Positions 35,663-44,592 of a stretch of 64,000 nucleotides of DNA are shown in pieces. Source of the DNA: Natrialba sp. SSL1 (GTDB lineage: Archaea > Halobacteriota > Halobacteria > Halobacteriales > Natrialbaceae); contig NZ_MASN01000030.1 of assembly GCF_001861355.1 (NCBI RefSeq), positions 248,001 through 312,000 on the forward strand, read 5' to 3'. A program made the position numbers and the translations under genes. The number at the start of each line of letters is the position of its first letter. Position 1 is the first letter of the stretch. The notes beneath the pieces were generated by a model. It made no database searches, was not told the origin of the DNA, and saw nothing but the letters and a program-made list of their open reading frames with translations.

Positions 35663-35806
35663 AGAGGGTATCAATGCAATCAATATAAATATACAGGATG
35701 TTCTAGGACATGATCCCATTCAAATATTTTTTGTTGTACCATGTTTCCCACACCAGCGGCTATTGTCTTAGAACGTTCCAATGCCCGTAGCCGGGCGCTA
35801 TTATTC

Positions 35807-35826
35807 AATCGGCCAACAAGTTAATG
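35807..35826 (+). promoter_or_regulatory. Orphan archaellum-type promoter motif
   Basis: TCAATCGGCCAACAAGTTAA has the CGGCCA-N-TTAA layout seen before the archaellins (spacing 7). The plus-strand frame 35824-36117 begins too close to be its leadered product, so the target is unclear and the match could be coincidental. Confidence 0.3.
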
Positions 35827-36287
35827 GACGTGTGTACGAACCGATGCACTGGCGAGGAAGCCATCACGGATTGTCGTTGCCACAACGAACACCCGACGAA
35901 TGAGGTTCCTCGCCGTTCCGACGTCTTCAAACGGAGACACGCCATCCACATTCGGATGAGCGGGCCTGTGCTCGTCTCTGGGACTGGGCACACGCACCGA
36001 GTTGCTGGCAGGACGCTCACCGTCCTGCTGGCGACCGTGTTCGGCCTGCACCAGTGCAACCACTGCAACGAAAAGAGAATACTTGTCGCGACGACACAGA
36101 ATTGGACAGGCTCGTAGCGACAGCGATCAAGCTGCCAAAATCGGAGGCCGTCCCATTCAGCAGCGGTGTGGCGTAGCCAGCAAAAGCGGTGTGCCTCTGA
36201 AACCGGTGGTGGAAACCGGTTACGGACTGCAAGCGGATACAGTGGGTGAGTACCCGCTCTGACCGTGCCCTGACTGTAGCGGTGGCA

Positions 36288-36358
36288 GTGCAGAGGAGTC
36301 CCCTGGACAGACTGGTCGTTCGATGGTAACGACAGTTGGTGGATGTGTTCCTCTGCAC
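36288..36358. other. Second nested stem-loop
   Basis: An outer 10-bp stem pairs GTGCAGAGGA (36288-36297) with TCCTCTGCAC (36349-36358). An inner GTCGTT (36315-36320) pairs with AACGAC (36328-36333), with flanking ACT/AGT continuing the stem. It could be an RNA element or a small inverted-repeat transposable unit. Confidence 0.45.
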
Positions 36359-36551
36359 GTACCCATTCGAACGATTCTATGTAAGTATGTCGTATATTTT
36401 AATAATATCGTTTGGAGATTAGCCTACTAATCGAAATACGTCCACCAATCCCCGAGATCGTTTCGGCTGAGGGGTGGATCAGCCACGAGGTGTGCTAGTT
36501 GCGGTTGCTGCTCGAGTACCCTGGAGACAGTCTCCGACCAGCATCCGGTTC

Positions 36552-38051
36552 TCACCCGGACTCGAGTACACTCGCTGCGTTCAACACCGTCGCGTCGTCG
36601 AATCGCTGGCCGACGAGCATGAGTCCGGTGGGCAGGCCGTCGACGGATCCGGCGGGAACGCTAACGCCCGGATGGCCGGTGCGGTTGAACGGCGTTGCGT
36701 TGTGGATCAGGGAAGATTCGTGCAGGCGGTCGTACTGATCGCGATCAGGGTCGTGTTCCGGCGGTTTTGTAACCGCTGTCGGCATCGCGAGCAGGTCGAC
36801 GGTTTCGAGTACCGAGTCGTATCGTTCGGTGAGTTCGACGACGAGATTCATTCCCTGGGCGTAGTACCGCGAGTGGTACTCGCTGTTCGTGTACGCGCCC
36901 ATGAGTAACAGGAGTTTGAGCCGTGCGGGGAGGTCGTTGCTCTGTGCGCGACGCGCCTTGCCGAAGCTCTCGATCCAGGACCGACTGTACCACGCCTTCC
37001 AGCCGTGGCCCAGCCCCTCGCCGAGCATGGCGTCGAGCAGCCCTTCCGACGTACAGACGTCGTGGATATCCTTCGCGTCCGAATGCATCGGAACGGAAAC
37101 GTCTTCGATCGTCGCCCCCGCCGCTTCGAGGTCGTCGATCGAATCGCGGACCGTCTCGAGTACCGCTTCGTTCGCGCCGTCGATATCGAACCCCTCCTCG
37201 AGGACACCGATCGTGAGATCGGAGACGTCTCCGTCGAGGGCGTCCTCGTACCGTTCGGTCGGCACGGGGGCGTGCGAGCGGAGGTCGCGTTCGTTGCTGC
37301 CGGCGATGACGGTGAGCGTTCTGGCGACGGTCTCCACATCAGGTCCCATCGGGCCCGGGTGGTCGATCGCGTGCTCGATGCCGATACAGCCCGTGTAGGG
37401 TACGAGTCCGTACGTCGGCTTGTGACCGACGATGCCACAGAAGGCTGCCGGGACGCGGACGCTGCCGCCCTGATCGGAGCCGATTGCGGCGTCGACCTCG
37501 CCGCGAGCGACGGCGACGGCGCTTCCGCCGCTCGAGCCACCCGCCAGGTAGGCTTCGTCGTGCGGGTTCGTAATCGGGCCGAACGCGCTGTGACCGGTCG
37601 ATGTCATCGCCATGTCGTCCATGTTCGTTTTCCCGACGATGTCCGCACCGGCCTCGAGAAGTCGCGTCACGATCGTCGCGTCGCGGTTCGGCACGTAGCC
37701 TGCGACGACCTGCGAGCCACAGGTCATCTCGACGCCGGCGACGCAGACGTTGTCCTTAATGGCGATCTCCCAGTCGCCCAGGTCACCGCCGTCGTCGCCG
37801 CCGACGTAACACGCGCTCACCCAGGCGTTGTGCGGGTTCTCCTCGGGCGGCACCCGCGTCCCGCCGCTTCGCTCGCGCCGCTCTGCCCCGCCGAGTCGCG
37901 GCGTCGGCTCGTAGCGCATCACTGTCTCGTAGGCGTCGCGTTTCTCGTTGGCTAACTCGACGAAGGACTCGAGTTCCTCGTTAGTCAGGTCGAGAAACAG
38001 TTCGTCGCCGAGCTCGTCGAAGATGGCTTTCGTCGGCGGTCGTAGGGGCAT
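36552..38051 (-). CDS. Amidase signature family enzyme
   Basis: From the ATG at 38051 (MPLRPPTKAIFDELGDELFL) the protein has 499 residues. The Ser-cisSer-Lys triad is visible: Lys in WEIAIKDNVCVAG (about 97), and the serines in YLAGGSSGGSAVAVARGEVD and GSDQGGSVRVPAAFCG. The closing signature FNRTGHPGVSVPAG is present. Known of the family: hydrolysis of carboxylic amides. It is not obviously GatA, because a GatB/C partner is missing and the N-terminus differs. A frame upstream of 38051 is not conserved-looking. Confidence 0.88.
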   Translation of the reverse strand: MPLRPPTKAIFDELGDELFLDLTNEELESFVELANEKRDAYETVMRYEPTPRLGGAERRERSGGTRVPPEENPHNAWVSACYVGGDDGGDLGDWEIAIKDNVCVAGVEMTCGSQVVAGYVPNRDATIVTRLLEAGADIVGKTNMDDMAMTSTGHSAFGPITNPHDEAYLAGGSSGGSAVAVARGEVDAAIGSDQGGSVRVPAAFCGIVGHKPTYGLVPYTGCIGIEHAIDHPGPMGPDVETVARTLTVIAGSNERDLRSHAPVPTERYEDALDGDVSDLTIGVLEEGFDIDGANEAVLETVRDSIDDLEAAGATIEDVSVPMHSDAKDIHDVCTSEGLLDAMLGEGLGHGWKAWYSRSWIESFGKARRAQSNDLPARLKLLLLMGAYTNSEYHSRYYAQGMNLVVELTERYDSVLETVDLLAMPTAVTKPPEHDPDRDQYDRLHESSLIHNATPFNRTGHPGVSVPAGSVDGLPTGLMLVGQRFDDATVLNAASVLESG

Positions 38052-38252
38052 ACCCGAATAGTTGGCCGTTTGGCCCCTGTGCGTGCAGGTGGCACGCGCA
38101 AGCAACGGGGATTCGCGGCTTCCAGCCGTACACATTCATCCGTTGAACATACCACCCCACAACAGTACCCGCACGAACGCCGATCGAACGACAGTGCAAC
38201 TCGAGTGCCAGCCCGCTGACTCTCTGTCACACCCACCGCTCTGCGACAGCTA

Positions 38253-39329
38253 ATGCAAAAGAGTATCGAGGTCGAGTACTGGGTCGTCGATAGCGATGGA
38301 GCGCTCACAGCGCCCGGTGAACTGGTCGATATCTCCGAATTCACCGAGACGGAGTTCGTCGACTGTCTCTTCGAATTGAAGACCCCACCGTGTGAAACGA
38401 TTGCCGAACTTCGACGGACGTTCATCGAACAGTTGTGCGAGGTGCTCGACCGGGCAGCCGAACTCGATAAATCGCTCGTCCCGCTCGGGACACCGCTCAA
38501 CAGCGAATCGATCGAACTCCGAGCCGACGAACGCGGCCAGATCCAGCGCAAACTACTTGGAACGGACTTCAACTACGCAAAACACTGCGCTGGAACGCAT
38601 CTCCACTTCGAGAAGCGAAACGTCACCGACCAGCTCAACACGCTCATCGCGCTCGACCCGGCGCTTGCACTCTGTAACTCGTCGCCGTACTTTCAGGGCG
38701 AGTACGTGGCGAGCAGCGCTCGCGCGTACATCTACCGCAAGCGGTGTTACGCAGACCTGCCGAATCACGGCCAGCTCTGGAACTACGTCGAGACCGTCGC
38801 CGAGTGGCACCGCCGACTCGAAGACTGCCTGGAGGAGTTCACCGAACGAGCGGCGGCGACGGGGATCGACGAGGCACAGATTACGGACCACTTCACGGCC
38901 GACAACGCCGTCTGGTCGCCAGTCCGACTCCGTGATGAGATGCCGACCGTCGAGTGGCGCTCACCAGACGCGACGCTGCCGAGTCAGCTCTTGCAACTCG
39001 TTGCGGACGTCGACTCGATCATGGAGGACCTCCACCACGCAAACGTCACCATTGGCGGCGAAACCGCAAAGCGTGACGCAGACGAGATCGTACTCCCCAC
39101 GTTCGACTCACTGCAGGAGTACGTCGACGCCGCGATGATCGACGGCCTCGACTCGCCGGCAGTCGTCGACTACCTCGACCGACTGGGATTCCAGCCGGAT
39201 CGCTACGAGCCGTTGACAGCGGAGTTCGATACGGACAGTTCCATCTCGCTCACAAAGGCACGTGACCTCCGACTCGAGTACGCAACCCGACTCGAGCGCG
39301 ACGTCGAACAGCTACGGGCGAGCGTGTAA
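38253..39329 (+). CDS. gshA: Glutamate-cysteine ligase family protein (GshA/GCS2-like)
   Basis: The 358-residue protein starts MQKSIEVEYWVVDSDGALTA and has GCS2-type motifs: SIEVEYW at the N-terminus, ELKTPPCETIAELR (about 43-56) and CAGTHLHFEKRNVTD (about 112-126). Established knowledge: haloarchaea make gamma-glutamylcysteine with a GshA of this family and use it as a thiol buffer. ATP-dependent ligation of Glu and Cys is therefore likely. A carboxylate-amine ligase of related specificity is the alternative. It is divergent from the amidase. Confidence 0.85.
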   Translation: MQKSIEVEYWVVDSDGALTAPGELVDISEFTETEFVDCLFELKTPPCETIAELRRTFIEQLCEVLDRAAELDKSLVPLGTPLNSESIELRADERGQIQRKLLGTDFNYAKHCAGTHLHFEKRNVTDQLNTLIALDPALALCNSSPYFQGEYVASSARAYIYRKRCYADLPNHGQLWNYVETVAEWHRRLEDCLEEFTERAAATGIDEAQITDHFTADNAVWSPVRLRDEMPTVEWRSPDATLPSQLLQLVADVDSIMEDLHHANVTIGGETAKRDADEIVLPTFDSLQEYVDAAMIDGLDSPAVVDYLDRLGFQPDRYEPLTAEFDTDSSISLTKARDLRLEYATRLERDVEQLRASV

Positions 39330-39363
39330 CCGAGCGCGACAACGGGACAGCAACACGGCCCGC

Positions 39364-39675
39364 TCACCACGTCTCGATGCGCCCCTCGCGAACGTCCTCC
39401 GCACAACCCTCACAGTCCGGATGTCCCGCCTCGTAACACGCCGGTCGATACTCCTCGTCGAGCATCGCCGCTCGCCGCTCTGCATACCGCCGGCAGACCA
39501 GTTTCACGCGCCCCTCATCGTCCGAGGGGAGCTGTCGTGCATTTTTCGCCACTTCGTACGCCTGCTGTGCCTCCTCGAGCTGTCGATCCGTCGACTCCCG
39601 AAACTGTTCGTACTGCTCGCCCGCCTCTTGCAATTTCGACCGAAGGAACCGCTCGAGCCGACGCTCATCCGACAT
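39364..39675 (-). CDS. Small haloarchaeal protein with C-terminal Cys cluster (DUF7091-like)
   Basis: From the ATG at 39675 (MSDERRLERFLRSKLQEAGE) the protein has 103 residues. A long charged helix (about 1-50) is followed by VKLVCRRYAERRA and a Cys-rich end CYEAGHPDCEGCAEDVREG that could bind zinc. I recall similar proteins as DUF7091 but cannot confirm. It ends close to the convergent gshA gene. The function is unknown. Confidence 0.7.
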   Translation of the reverse strand: MSDERRLERFLRSKLQEAGEQYEQFRESTDRQLEEAQQAYEVAKNARQLPSDDEGRVKLVCRRYAERRAAMLDEEYRPACYEAGHPDCEGCAEDVREGRIETW

Positions 39676-39870
39676 ACTAGTACTGGTTCTCGTTCGGCCG
39701 CCTGCCACATAGGCCCGTCGCTGCTCATAACTACGTGGACTGTGGAAGGGTGTACTCGAGTTCGGTAGAGAACAGAGTGCACAATCGGCTCGATGTGTGG
39801 CCAGACGATGCCGTCACGGAAGTCGGAGAGTAAGGGTTAACTACAATCCCCGTTTTCTTCCGCGTAGACG

Positions 39871-39976
39871 GGGCCCTTAGCTCAGTCTGGTTAGAGCGCT
39901 CGGCTCATAACACGACCGGCTCTGTTCGGTTGTGTGGGATACCGAGTGGTCGATGGTTCGAATCCGTCAGGGCCCA
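39871..39976 (+). tRNA. Elongator tRNA-Met (anticodon CAT) with 31-nt intron
   Basis: The acceptor is GGGCCCT/AGGGCCC, the anticodon stem CTCGG/CCGAG and the anticodon loop CTCATAA, with the T-arm GATGG-TTCGAAT-CCGTC. The intron lies at about 39910-39940 (37/38 position) and forms a bulge-helix-bulge with CACGACCG/CGGTTGTG. Mature length is 75 nt. Haloarchaeal elongator tRNA-Met genes are known to carry an intron here. The 3' end may be the left attachment site of the downstream island. Confidence 0.9.
39964..39973. other. Candidate left attachment sequence in tRNA-Met 3' end
   Basis: CCGTCAGGGC in the T-arm/acceptor of tRNA-Met recurs exactly at 50280-50289, just beyond the tyrosine recombinase gene. 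The repeat is only 10 bp, so this is suggestive. Confidence 0.35.
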
Positions 39977-40197
39977 TTGCTCAGAAGAATTGGCGTAAGA
40001 GGAACTCAGGGGGACAAAAACGGTGCTTATTCGATTATAGAACACTTCGATCTGACGGGACCATCCAAAATGTGCGGGTTCTGAGCTAGCCGAATTCGGG
40101 ACGGTGACGCGTGTATGATTTACTGACTTCGATCCAGAGAAACTGGATCCGCTTTCAAGAATCAATGAGGCTTCTGAGCTGCTTGTTTGTGTAGAGA

Positions 40198-40554
40198 CTA
40201 CACCTTGCTTTGGAGTCGCTCGCGGCGTTCCTCGAACTCTTCATCCGAAATGTCGCCTCGGGCATAGGTAGCCCGCAGTTCCTCAATCGCAGTATCTTGC
40301 TGTTGCGTGCTGGGCTGGCGGATCACACTGTACAGAAGATACCCTACACCAAGAAGGATAAGTAATGGTACCAGCGACATGAGTAGCCACATCCACGCGG
40401 CTCCCGTCCCGTCCCACACCCCGCCATTCCACATATGTCCCCCACCCCATAGGCCCATCATCGGCATCATGAGTGCCATCATTAGGATGGGGACGAGTAC
40501 GATTGCAGCGACGACGATCACGATGGTCCGAACGAGAGAGTATTCAGTTGCCAT
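40198..40554 (-). CDS. SHOCT-domain membrane protein
   Basis: The 118-residue protein has two membrane helices (about 9-30, and about 53-78 with AAWMWLLMSLVPLLILLGVGYLLY). They are linked by a Met/Gly/Trp-rich loop (MMPMMGLWGGGHMWNGG). The C-terminal SHOCT domain is AIEELRATYARGDISDEEFEERRERL (about 89-114). Known: SHOCT is a short oligomerisation domain common in membrane-stress and metal-associated proteins. The Met/His-rich loop may bind copper, consistent with the metal-handling island. It is the first gene after tRNA-Met. Confidence 0.82.
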   Translation of the reverse strand: MATEYSLVRTIVIVVAAIVLVPILMMALMMPMMGLWGGGHMWNGGVWDGTGAAWMWLLMSLVPLLILLGVGYLLYSVIRQPSTQQQDTAIEELRATYARGDISDEEFEERRERLQSKV

Positions 40555-40730
40555 ATCGACTAGTACAGCCTCGGACGTTTTTTATTCACCGCAAATTCCA
40601 TGTCGTGGGAACATGTGGTTTGATTCAGATGACAAGGAGGTCTATTGCCACTGAAATGGTTCTTGAGGGACTGACGCAAGTGAAACGAAAGAGATTGCAA
40701 CTGAATGTTGAGCCAATATCAATAAGTTCG

Positions 40731-40744
40731 ATAGACATGTCTAT
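40731..40744. promoter_or_regulatory. Perfect palindrome upstream of the permease
   Basis: ATAGACATGTCTAT is a perfect 14-bp palindrome ending 22 bp before the ATG at 40766 and directly after an AATAAG TATA-like box. It is well placed for a metal-responsive repressor site. No regulator gene is adjacent. Confidence 0.45.
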
Positions 40745-40750
40745 TAGCCA

Positions 40751-40757
40751 AGGAGGG
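40751..40757 (+). promoter_or_regulatory. Strong Shine-Dalgarno site of the permease gene
   Basis: AGGAGGG lies 8-9 nt before the ATG at 40766. A full SD site is uncommon for first genes in this leaderless-prone genome and fixes the start. Confidence 0.55.
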
Positions 40758-40765
40758 TCTAAAGC

Positions 40766-42133
40766 ATGATTTCATCCATCCTCTCGACCGTGGGGGACGC
40801 ACTCTGGACGACTGGTTACTTCCTCTGGCAGTCGCTGTGGGCCCTTCTATTCGGGTTCATGCTATCCGGGGCGATACAGGCGTTTGTCTCCAAGGAAGGG
40901 ATGGTCAATTACATGGGCGATGGGAGTCCAAGATCGATTTTCTACGCATCGGCGTTCGGATTTGCTTCGACATCTTGTTCGTTCGGGGATATCGCAGCGA
41001 CAAAAACCCTCTTCAAGAAAGGTGCGCACATCATTCCTGCTGTCGCCTTTTTAATTGCCTCGACAAATTTTGTGATCGCACTCACGTTCCTCATTTGGGC
41101 GCTCCTCGGTTGGGAGTTCGCACTCGCACAAGCAGTCGGTGCGCCGATCATGATTGTAACTGCGGTGATACTCACGCATTTCCTGATTCCGTACGATAAG
41201 GCCGCCGAAGTGAGAGACCGTCTCGTGAGAGAGGAGCAACCCGTCGTCACTGATCCCGTTTGCAAGATGCGGATGAACCGTGAGAATGCCCTCGCTGTTG
41301 AATTTAAAAACGAAACCGTCCACTTCTGTTCGGGCCAATGTAAATCGCTCTTCGAACAGAATCCAGACACGCACACGACGTCTTGGAGGGAGAAAATCTC
41401 GTCGCTGAACGGCTGGGTGGAAGCCGCGAATCAAACCCGAAGGGACGTTAAGATGCTCGGAAAGCCCCTCTTAGCAGGATTTTTCATCGCTGGGTTTGCT
41501 GCGACAGTAATTCCTGATTGGGCGTGGGCGGCCTTCTTTGGAGCAGGTGGTGAGGGTTTCACGGAAGTGCTCTACAGTAGTGCGGTCGGACCGCTGGTAT
41601 CGCTCGTAGCGTTCGTCGGGTCAATGGGTAACATCCCGCTCGCAGCGGTACTGTGGGGGTCAGGATTCCTCTTCGCTGGTGTCATCGCGTATATTTACGC
41701 AGATCTGATCGTCCCACAGCTCATCCACATCTACCGACAAATATTTGGGTCGAAAATCGGCAATCGACTGACCCTCATCCTATACATATCGATGGCGACG
41801 GCCGGATTCACGGTGTACTACCTGTTCGCAACGCTCGATCTGATACCAGAGGCAGCAGTTGCTGACCCCGGTGCCGGTATTACGGTGTTCGGTGTGGATC
41901 CGATTTTCATCATGAATGTACTCTTCATTCTCATCGGACTCGGATTCGTCGGTCTGGTCCTTCGAGGTCGCAAAGCAGCACCCGGTGATCAAGACGTCGA
42001 AGATCCAGTTACGGGGGCAGAACTCACGGTAAAGAACGCCGATTACTGTACCGTATATGACGAGTCGATCTACTACTTCGAGAGCGACAACTCACGAGAA
42101 CAATTTTTGCAATCTCCAGAGTCATATCTCTAA
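40766..42133 (+). CDS. YraQ/DUF318-type permease with two YHS domains
   Basis: The 455-residue protein has two blocks of membrane helices (about 10-140 and about 230-400). Characteristic motifs are FASTSCSFGDIAATKTLFKK and VGSMGNIPLAAVLWGSG. A central YHS/TRASH-like metal-binding domain (about 160-200) has DPVCKMRM and HFCSGQCKSLF. A second YHS-like domain ends the protein (EDPVTGAELTVKNADYCTVY) and retains only one Cys. Known of the family: DUF318 permeases include organoarsenical and metal-related transporters. The metal domain suggests metal transport or sensing, probably copper. Confidence 0.83.
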   Translation: MISSILSTVGDALWTTGYFLWQSLWALLFGFMLSGAIQAFVSKEGMVNYMGDGSPRSIFYASAFGFASTSCSFGDIAATKTLFKKGAHIIPAVAFLIASTNFVIALTFLIWALLGWEFALAQAVGAPIMIVTAVILTHFLIPYDKAAEVRDRLVREEQPVVTDPVCKMRMNRENALAVEFKNETVHFCSGQCKSLFEQNPDTHTTSWREKISSLNGWVEAANQTRRDVKMLGKPLLAGFFIAGFAATVIPDWAWAAFFGAGGEGFTEVLYSSAVGPLVSLVAFVGSMGNIPLAAVLWGSGFLFAGVIAYIYADLIVPQLIHIYRQIFGSKIGNRLTLILYISMATAGFTVYYLFATLDLIPEAAVADPGAGITVFGVDPIFIMNVLFILIGLGFVGLVLRGRKAAPGDQDVEDPVTGAELTVKNADYCTVYDESIYYFESDNSREQFLQSPESYL

Positions 42134-42241
42134 CTAGACCAGAACACCATCGATTTCAGCCCTAGAGCATCACCGTCTCCCGGAAACAATCGCCGATCCG
42201 GAATCAGGGTATGTCTTGGAGATTCCTACTGTCTGAAAAAT

Positions 42242-42262
42242 ACATCTGAAGACATCAGATGT
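42242..42262. terminator. Bidirectional hairpin terminator
   Basis: ACATCTG and CAGATGT form a 7-bp stem with a 7-nt loop between the convergent permease and channel genes. A-rich and T-rich sequence flanks it (GAAAAAT before, ATTTTTC after). Confidence 0.5.
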
Positions 42263-42268
42263 GAAAGA

Positions 42269-43618
42269 CTATTTTTCGTGGTAGATGAGAATATCGCCTT
42301 CTCGCAACTCAAATTCCGAGTCTGGATCGAGATATAGCTCGTCTTCCCGGGCGATGCCGATGACACGAGTGGGTTCCACCGAACAGGGATTAACCTCTGA
42401 GCCGTTCACGCGTGTAATCAGGACGTTTTCACCGCCGTGAATCGGTTCGGCAAGCACAGTAGCAGCGAGCATCCGGCCGGTAATATCTGGGAGTTCAAGG
42501 ACGTAATCAGCACCGGCTCGGTCAACCCGACTAAGAGCGTCACTCTCCGCTACTCTAACAAAAATTTCAGCAGTAGCGTTGAGATCTCGAATAAGCAACG
42601 TCGAATATACCGCCTGTCGATCCTCAGGGAGTGAAACGATAACGGCGTCGGAGTTCTCTACGCCCGCATCTAGCAATGTGTCTTTCTCAGTTGCATCACC
42701 GACGATGTCGACGTGGTCGCCTTCATCGGTATCCACGACAGTTGGATCCGACCCCCACGTTTCTAGTGCAGATCGAACTGTTTCTCCCACCGTTCCATGA
42801 CCGAGGATAACGATCCGGTCTGACGTTTCTCCAGTCGTTATCGGATATCGTGTGGCAAGCGATTGTCCGATGACCCGTTGTGGTTGCACAATGCGATCGA
42901 CTCCAGCCGAGCGGAGATACGGCCGGTGCATCTCGTCGGCGAGCGTTGCGGTTATGGGAACCGTCGGGGCTACGTCGCGGATCGCAAGCGCGACATTTAC
43001 TGTCATTTGGTCGTCACCTGCCACGATCGCAGCCTGGGCACTTTCAACTGAGGCGTTTCGGAGATTGGACTCTGATTCAGGGTCGCCGTGGTATACCATG
43101 TGGCCGAGGTCGTGAAGGGTTGCCGCTCGATCAGCGTCGGGTTCGATAATCACGTACGGATGTGGATGGTCATGGGACTCGATCTGTGTTAGAAAAGCGT
43201 GGACGTGTGGAGTGTGTCCTGATATGACGATGTGATCTTCGAGCGGCTCAATTTCGTCAAACCGTCTTTGCTGAATCAACTCTCGAAACCAAGGGACGAT
43301 GATCAGTGGGAGCAGAAGAAATAGAAGCAGAATGCCGGTAAACTGCATCACTATCGTAAACAGGTTCATGATTGCCGTCTCCCACGGTGCGTCTTGCCCG
43401 TATCCTGTCGTCGTCAACGACTGGACGACAGTCTGGAGGGCACCACCGAGAGACAGATTTCGATCCTCGTACGCGGCCATTCCGTACCAGTAAGCGGCTG
43501 TGTAGACGCTCACGATTACGGCCACGATGACGACGTACAGTGCGATGCGTTGTCCGATACTCAACTTCCGGAGCCGACGTGTCATCTTCAATGACCACTG
43601 GCTGAGTTTCATGCGCAT
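42269..43618 (-). CDS. Potassium channel with two RCK domains
   Basis: The 449-residue protein has two membrane helices (about 25-48 and 88-110). They flank a pore loop with the selectivity filter TTTGYGQD (about 69-76). Two tandem RCK_N Rossmann domains follow (about 128-240 and 265-385), each with a GH-type nucleotide loop (ISGHTPHVH, LGHGTVGE), then a TrkA-C domain (about 390-449). Known of the family: ligand-gated K+ channels (MthK/Kch-like) with subunit gating by nucleotides. It lies in the accessory island. An alternative is a Ca2+-gated KcsA-RCK type. Confidence 0.88.
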   Translation of the reverse strand: MRMKLSQWSLKMTRRLRKLSIGQRIALYVVIVAVIVSVYTAAYWYGMAAYEDRNLSLGGALQTVVQSLTTTGYGQDAPWETAIMNLFTIVMQFTGILLLFLLLPLIIVPWFRELIQQRRFDEIEPLEDHIVISGHTPHVHAFLTQIESHDHPHPYVIIEPDADRAATLHDLGHMVYHGDPESESNLRNASVESAQAAIVAGDDQMTVNVALAIRDVAPTVPITATLADEMHRPYLRSAGVDRIVQPQRVIGQSLATRYPITTGETSDRIVILGHGTVGETVRSALETWGSDPTVVDTDEGDHVDIVGDATEKDTLLDAGVENSDAVIVSLPEDRQAVYSTLLIRDLNATAEIFVRVAESDALSRVDRAGADYVLELPDITGRMLAATVLAEPIHGGENVLITRVNGSEVNPCSVEPTRVIGIAREDELYLDPDSEFELREGDILIYHEK

Positions 43619-43681
43619 GCCTCTACTCTCGTCTTCTCGACGAATTTGAGTCGTTCATAGGGATTAGCCGTTACACGAGTG

Positions 43682-43948
43682 TTATTTGTGACTTCCGTCT
43701 TCCTCCCTCATTTCAAGCATATTTAAGTGCATAATGTGCAGGTGCGTCCCGACGCTGTACAAGAGCAAACCGAGTCCGACGAATAGCGCGGGCATCACCA
43801 TTACATCGTATATCGGAATCAGGTTCGGAACCGCGAGCGCCAGCAGTCCGACGAGGAAGGTCAGGACGATGATGCTGAATCCGGCCTGAAGATACCGGTA
43901 GCACGTCTTCGAATCTGGTAACAGCTCGATTTTATATTTCTCTCCCAT
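43682..43948 (-). CDS. Small two-helix membrane protein
   Basis: The 88-residue protein starts MGEKYKIELLPDSKTCYRYL. Two membrane helices (about 20-44 and 50-70) enclose a short loop, and a His/Met-containing tail follows (HLHIMHLNMLEMREEDGSHK). It sits 63 bp downstream of the channel gene on the same strand. I do not recognise a family. The His/Met-rich tail could bind a metal, in line with the surrounding copper genes. Confidence 0.65.
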   Translation of the reverse strand: MGEKYKIELLPDSKTCYRYLQAGFSIIVLTFLVGLLALAVPNLIPIYDVMVMPALFVGLGLLLYSVGTHLHIMHLNMLEMREEDGSHK

Positions 43949-44007
43949 ATTCCATCTATTCTGTCAGCAATGCTTTCAACATCATCATTATCCCTTGCGA
44001 CCACCGA

Positions 44008-44493
44008 TCAGAACGAGGATCGGAACGACTCGAACCCTCGGTTAACGAGGAGCCGTAGTCGAAATTGCCGGTATCGATAAAACACGTTCGCGTACACCCA
44101 GACGAACAGGGTGAGTATTCCGGCGTCCACCGTTATTTCATCGATGTACTGCGTGTGACCTTCTTCGGTCTCGGCGATTGTAATGGTGTGATCCCACTGA
44201 GATACGAGCATTCCCTCACCGTCGTCTCGAATTTGGTATCGCTGCTCTCCGGGAGTCGTCTTGACCGTCGGCTTGGAGACGTCTATCCACTGTTTTCCGA
44301 GCGGAAGGATTCCAAGCGCACGTAACGAAACCAGGTATCGCCCATCGTTCCAGATCGTTGGAAACGACTCTGGATCGAGCGGAGTGAACGTCATCAGCGG
44401 CCACGAGACGAACAGCAACAACTCGGGTCGGAGCACTTCAACCCACGCTCGTTCTGGCGTACAATCCAGTTCCGTCGTGATACGTGCCTGCAT
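44008..44493 (-). CDS. SRPBCC/START-like domain protein
   Basis: The 161-residue protein starts MQARITTELDCTPERAWVEV. A polyketide-cyclase-like helix-grip fold is suggested by the start (TPERAWVEVLRPELLLFVSWP) and the middle (YLVSLRALGILPLGKQWI, EGMLVSQWDHTITIAE). A hydrophobic C-terminal helix (LTLFVWVYANVFYRYRQF) makes membrane association possible. The function is unknown. It is on the same strand as the ATPase. Confidence 0.65.
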   Translation of the reverse strand: MQARITTELDCTPERAWVEVLRPELLLFVSWPLMTFTPLDPESFPTIWNDGRYLVSLRALGILPLGKQWIDVSKPTVKTTPGEQRYQIRDDGEGMLVSQWDHTITIAETEEGHTQYIDEITVDAGILTLFVWVYANVFYRYRQFRLRLLVNRGFESFRSSF

Positions 44494-44592
44494 AGTGGAA
44501 GTACTAAACCATCCCGGCTACTGAATTCGTGAGCGTCTCTCACCGTCTCTCAACGGTCTTCCTCGCCAGTAAGCAACTGATCGAAGTCCAAC

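Larger units (their letters stand above)
35401..36551. other. 1.15-kb region without a convincing gene, rich in hairpins
   Basis: Short frames on both strands (for example 35824-36117 plus, 35805-36068 minus, 36017-36358 minus) lack halophile-like composition and family resemblance. Instead there are several stable hairpins, at 35511-35537, 35551-35574, 35589-35662 and 36288-36358. There is also an AT-rich TATAAATATA near 35683-35694 and one copy of the archaellum-type TCGGCCA...TTAA motif at 35807-35826. It may hold one or more non-coding RNAs or a decayed element. Confidence 0.45.

Noticed and set aside
35249-35719. 156-codon minus frame across tRNA-Thr
   Set aside because: It runs through the tRNA and contains the familiar artefact RPGFEPGLSSLPRTRF produced by reading a tRNA T-arm backwards.
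35824-36117. 97-codon plus frame after the orphan archaellum motif
   Set aside because: It contains many Cys and His and little acidic character, starts only a few bases after the TTAA box, and has no recognisable motif.
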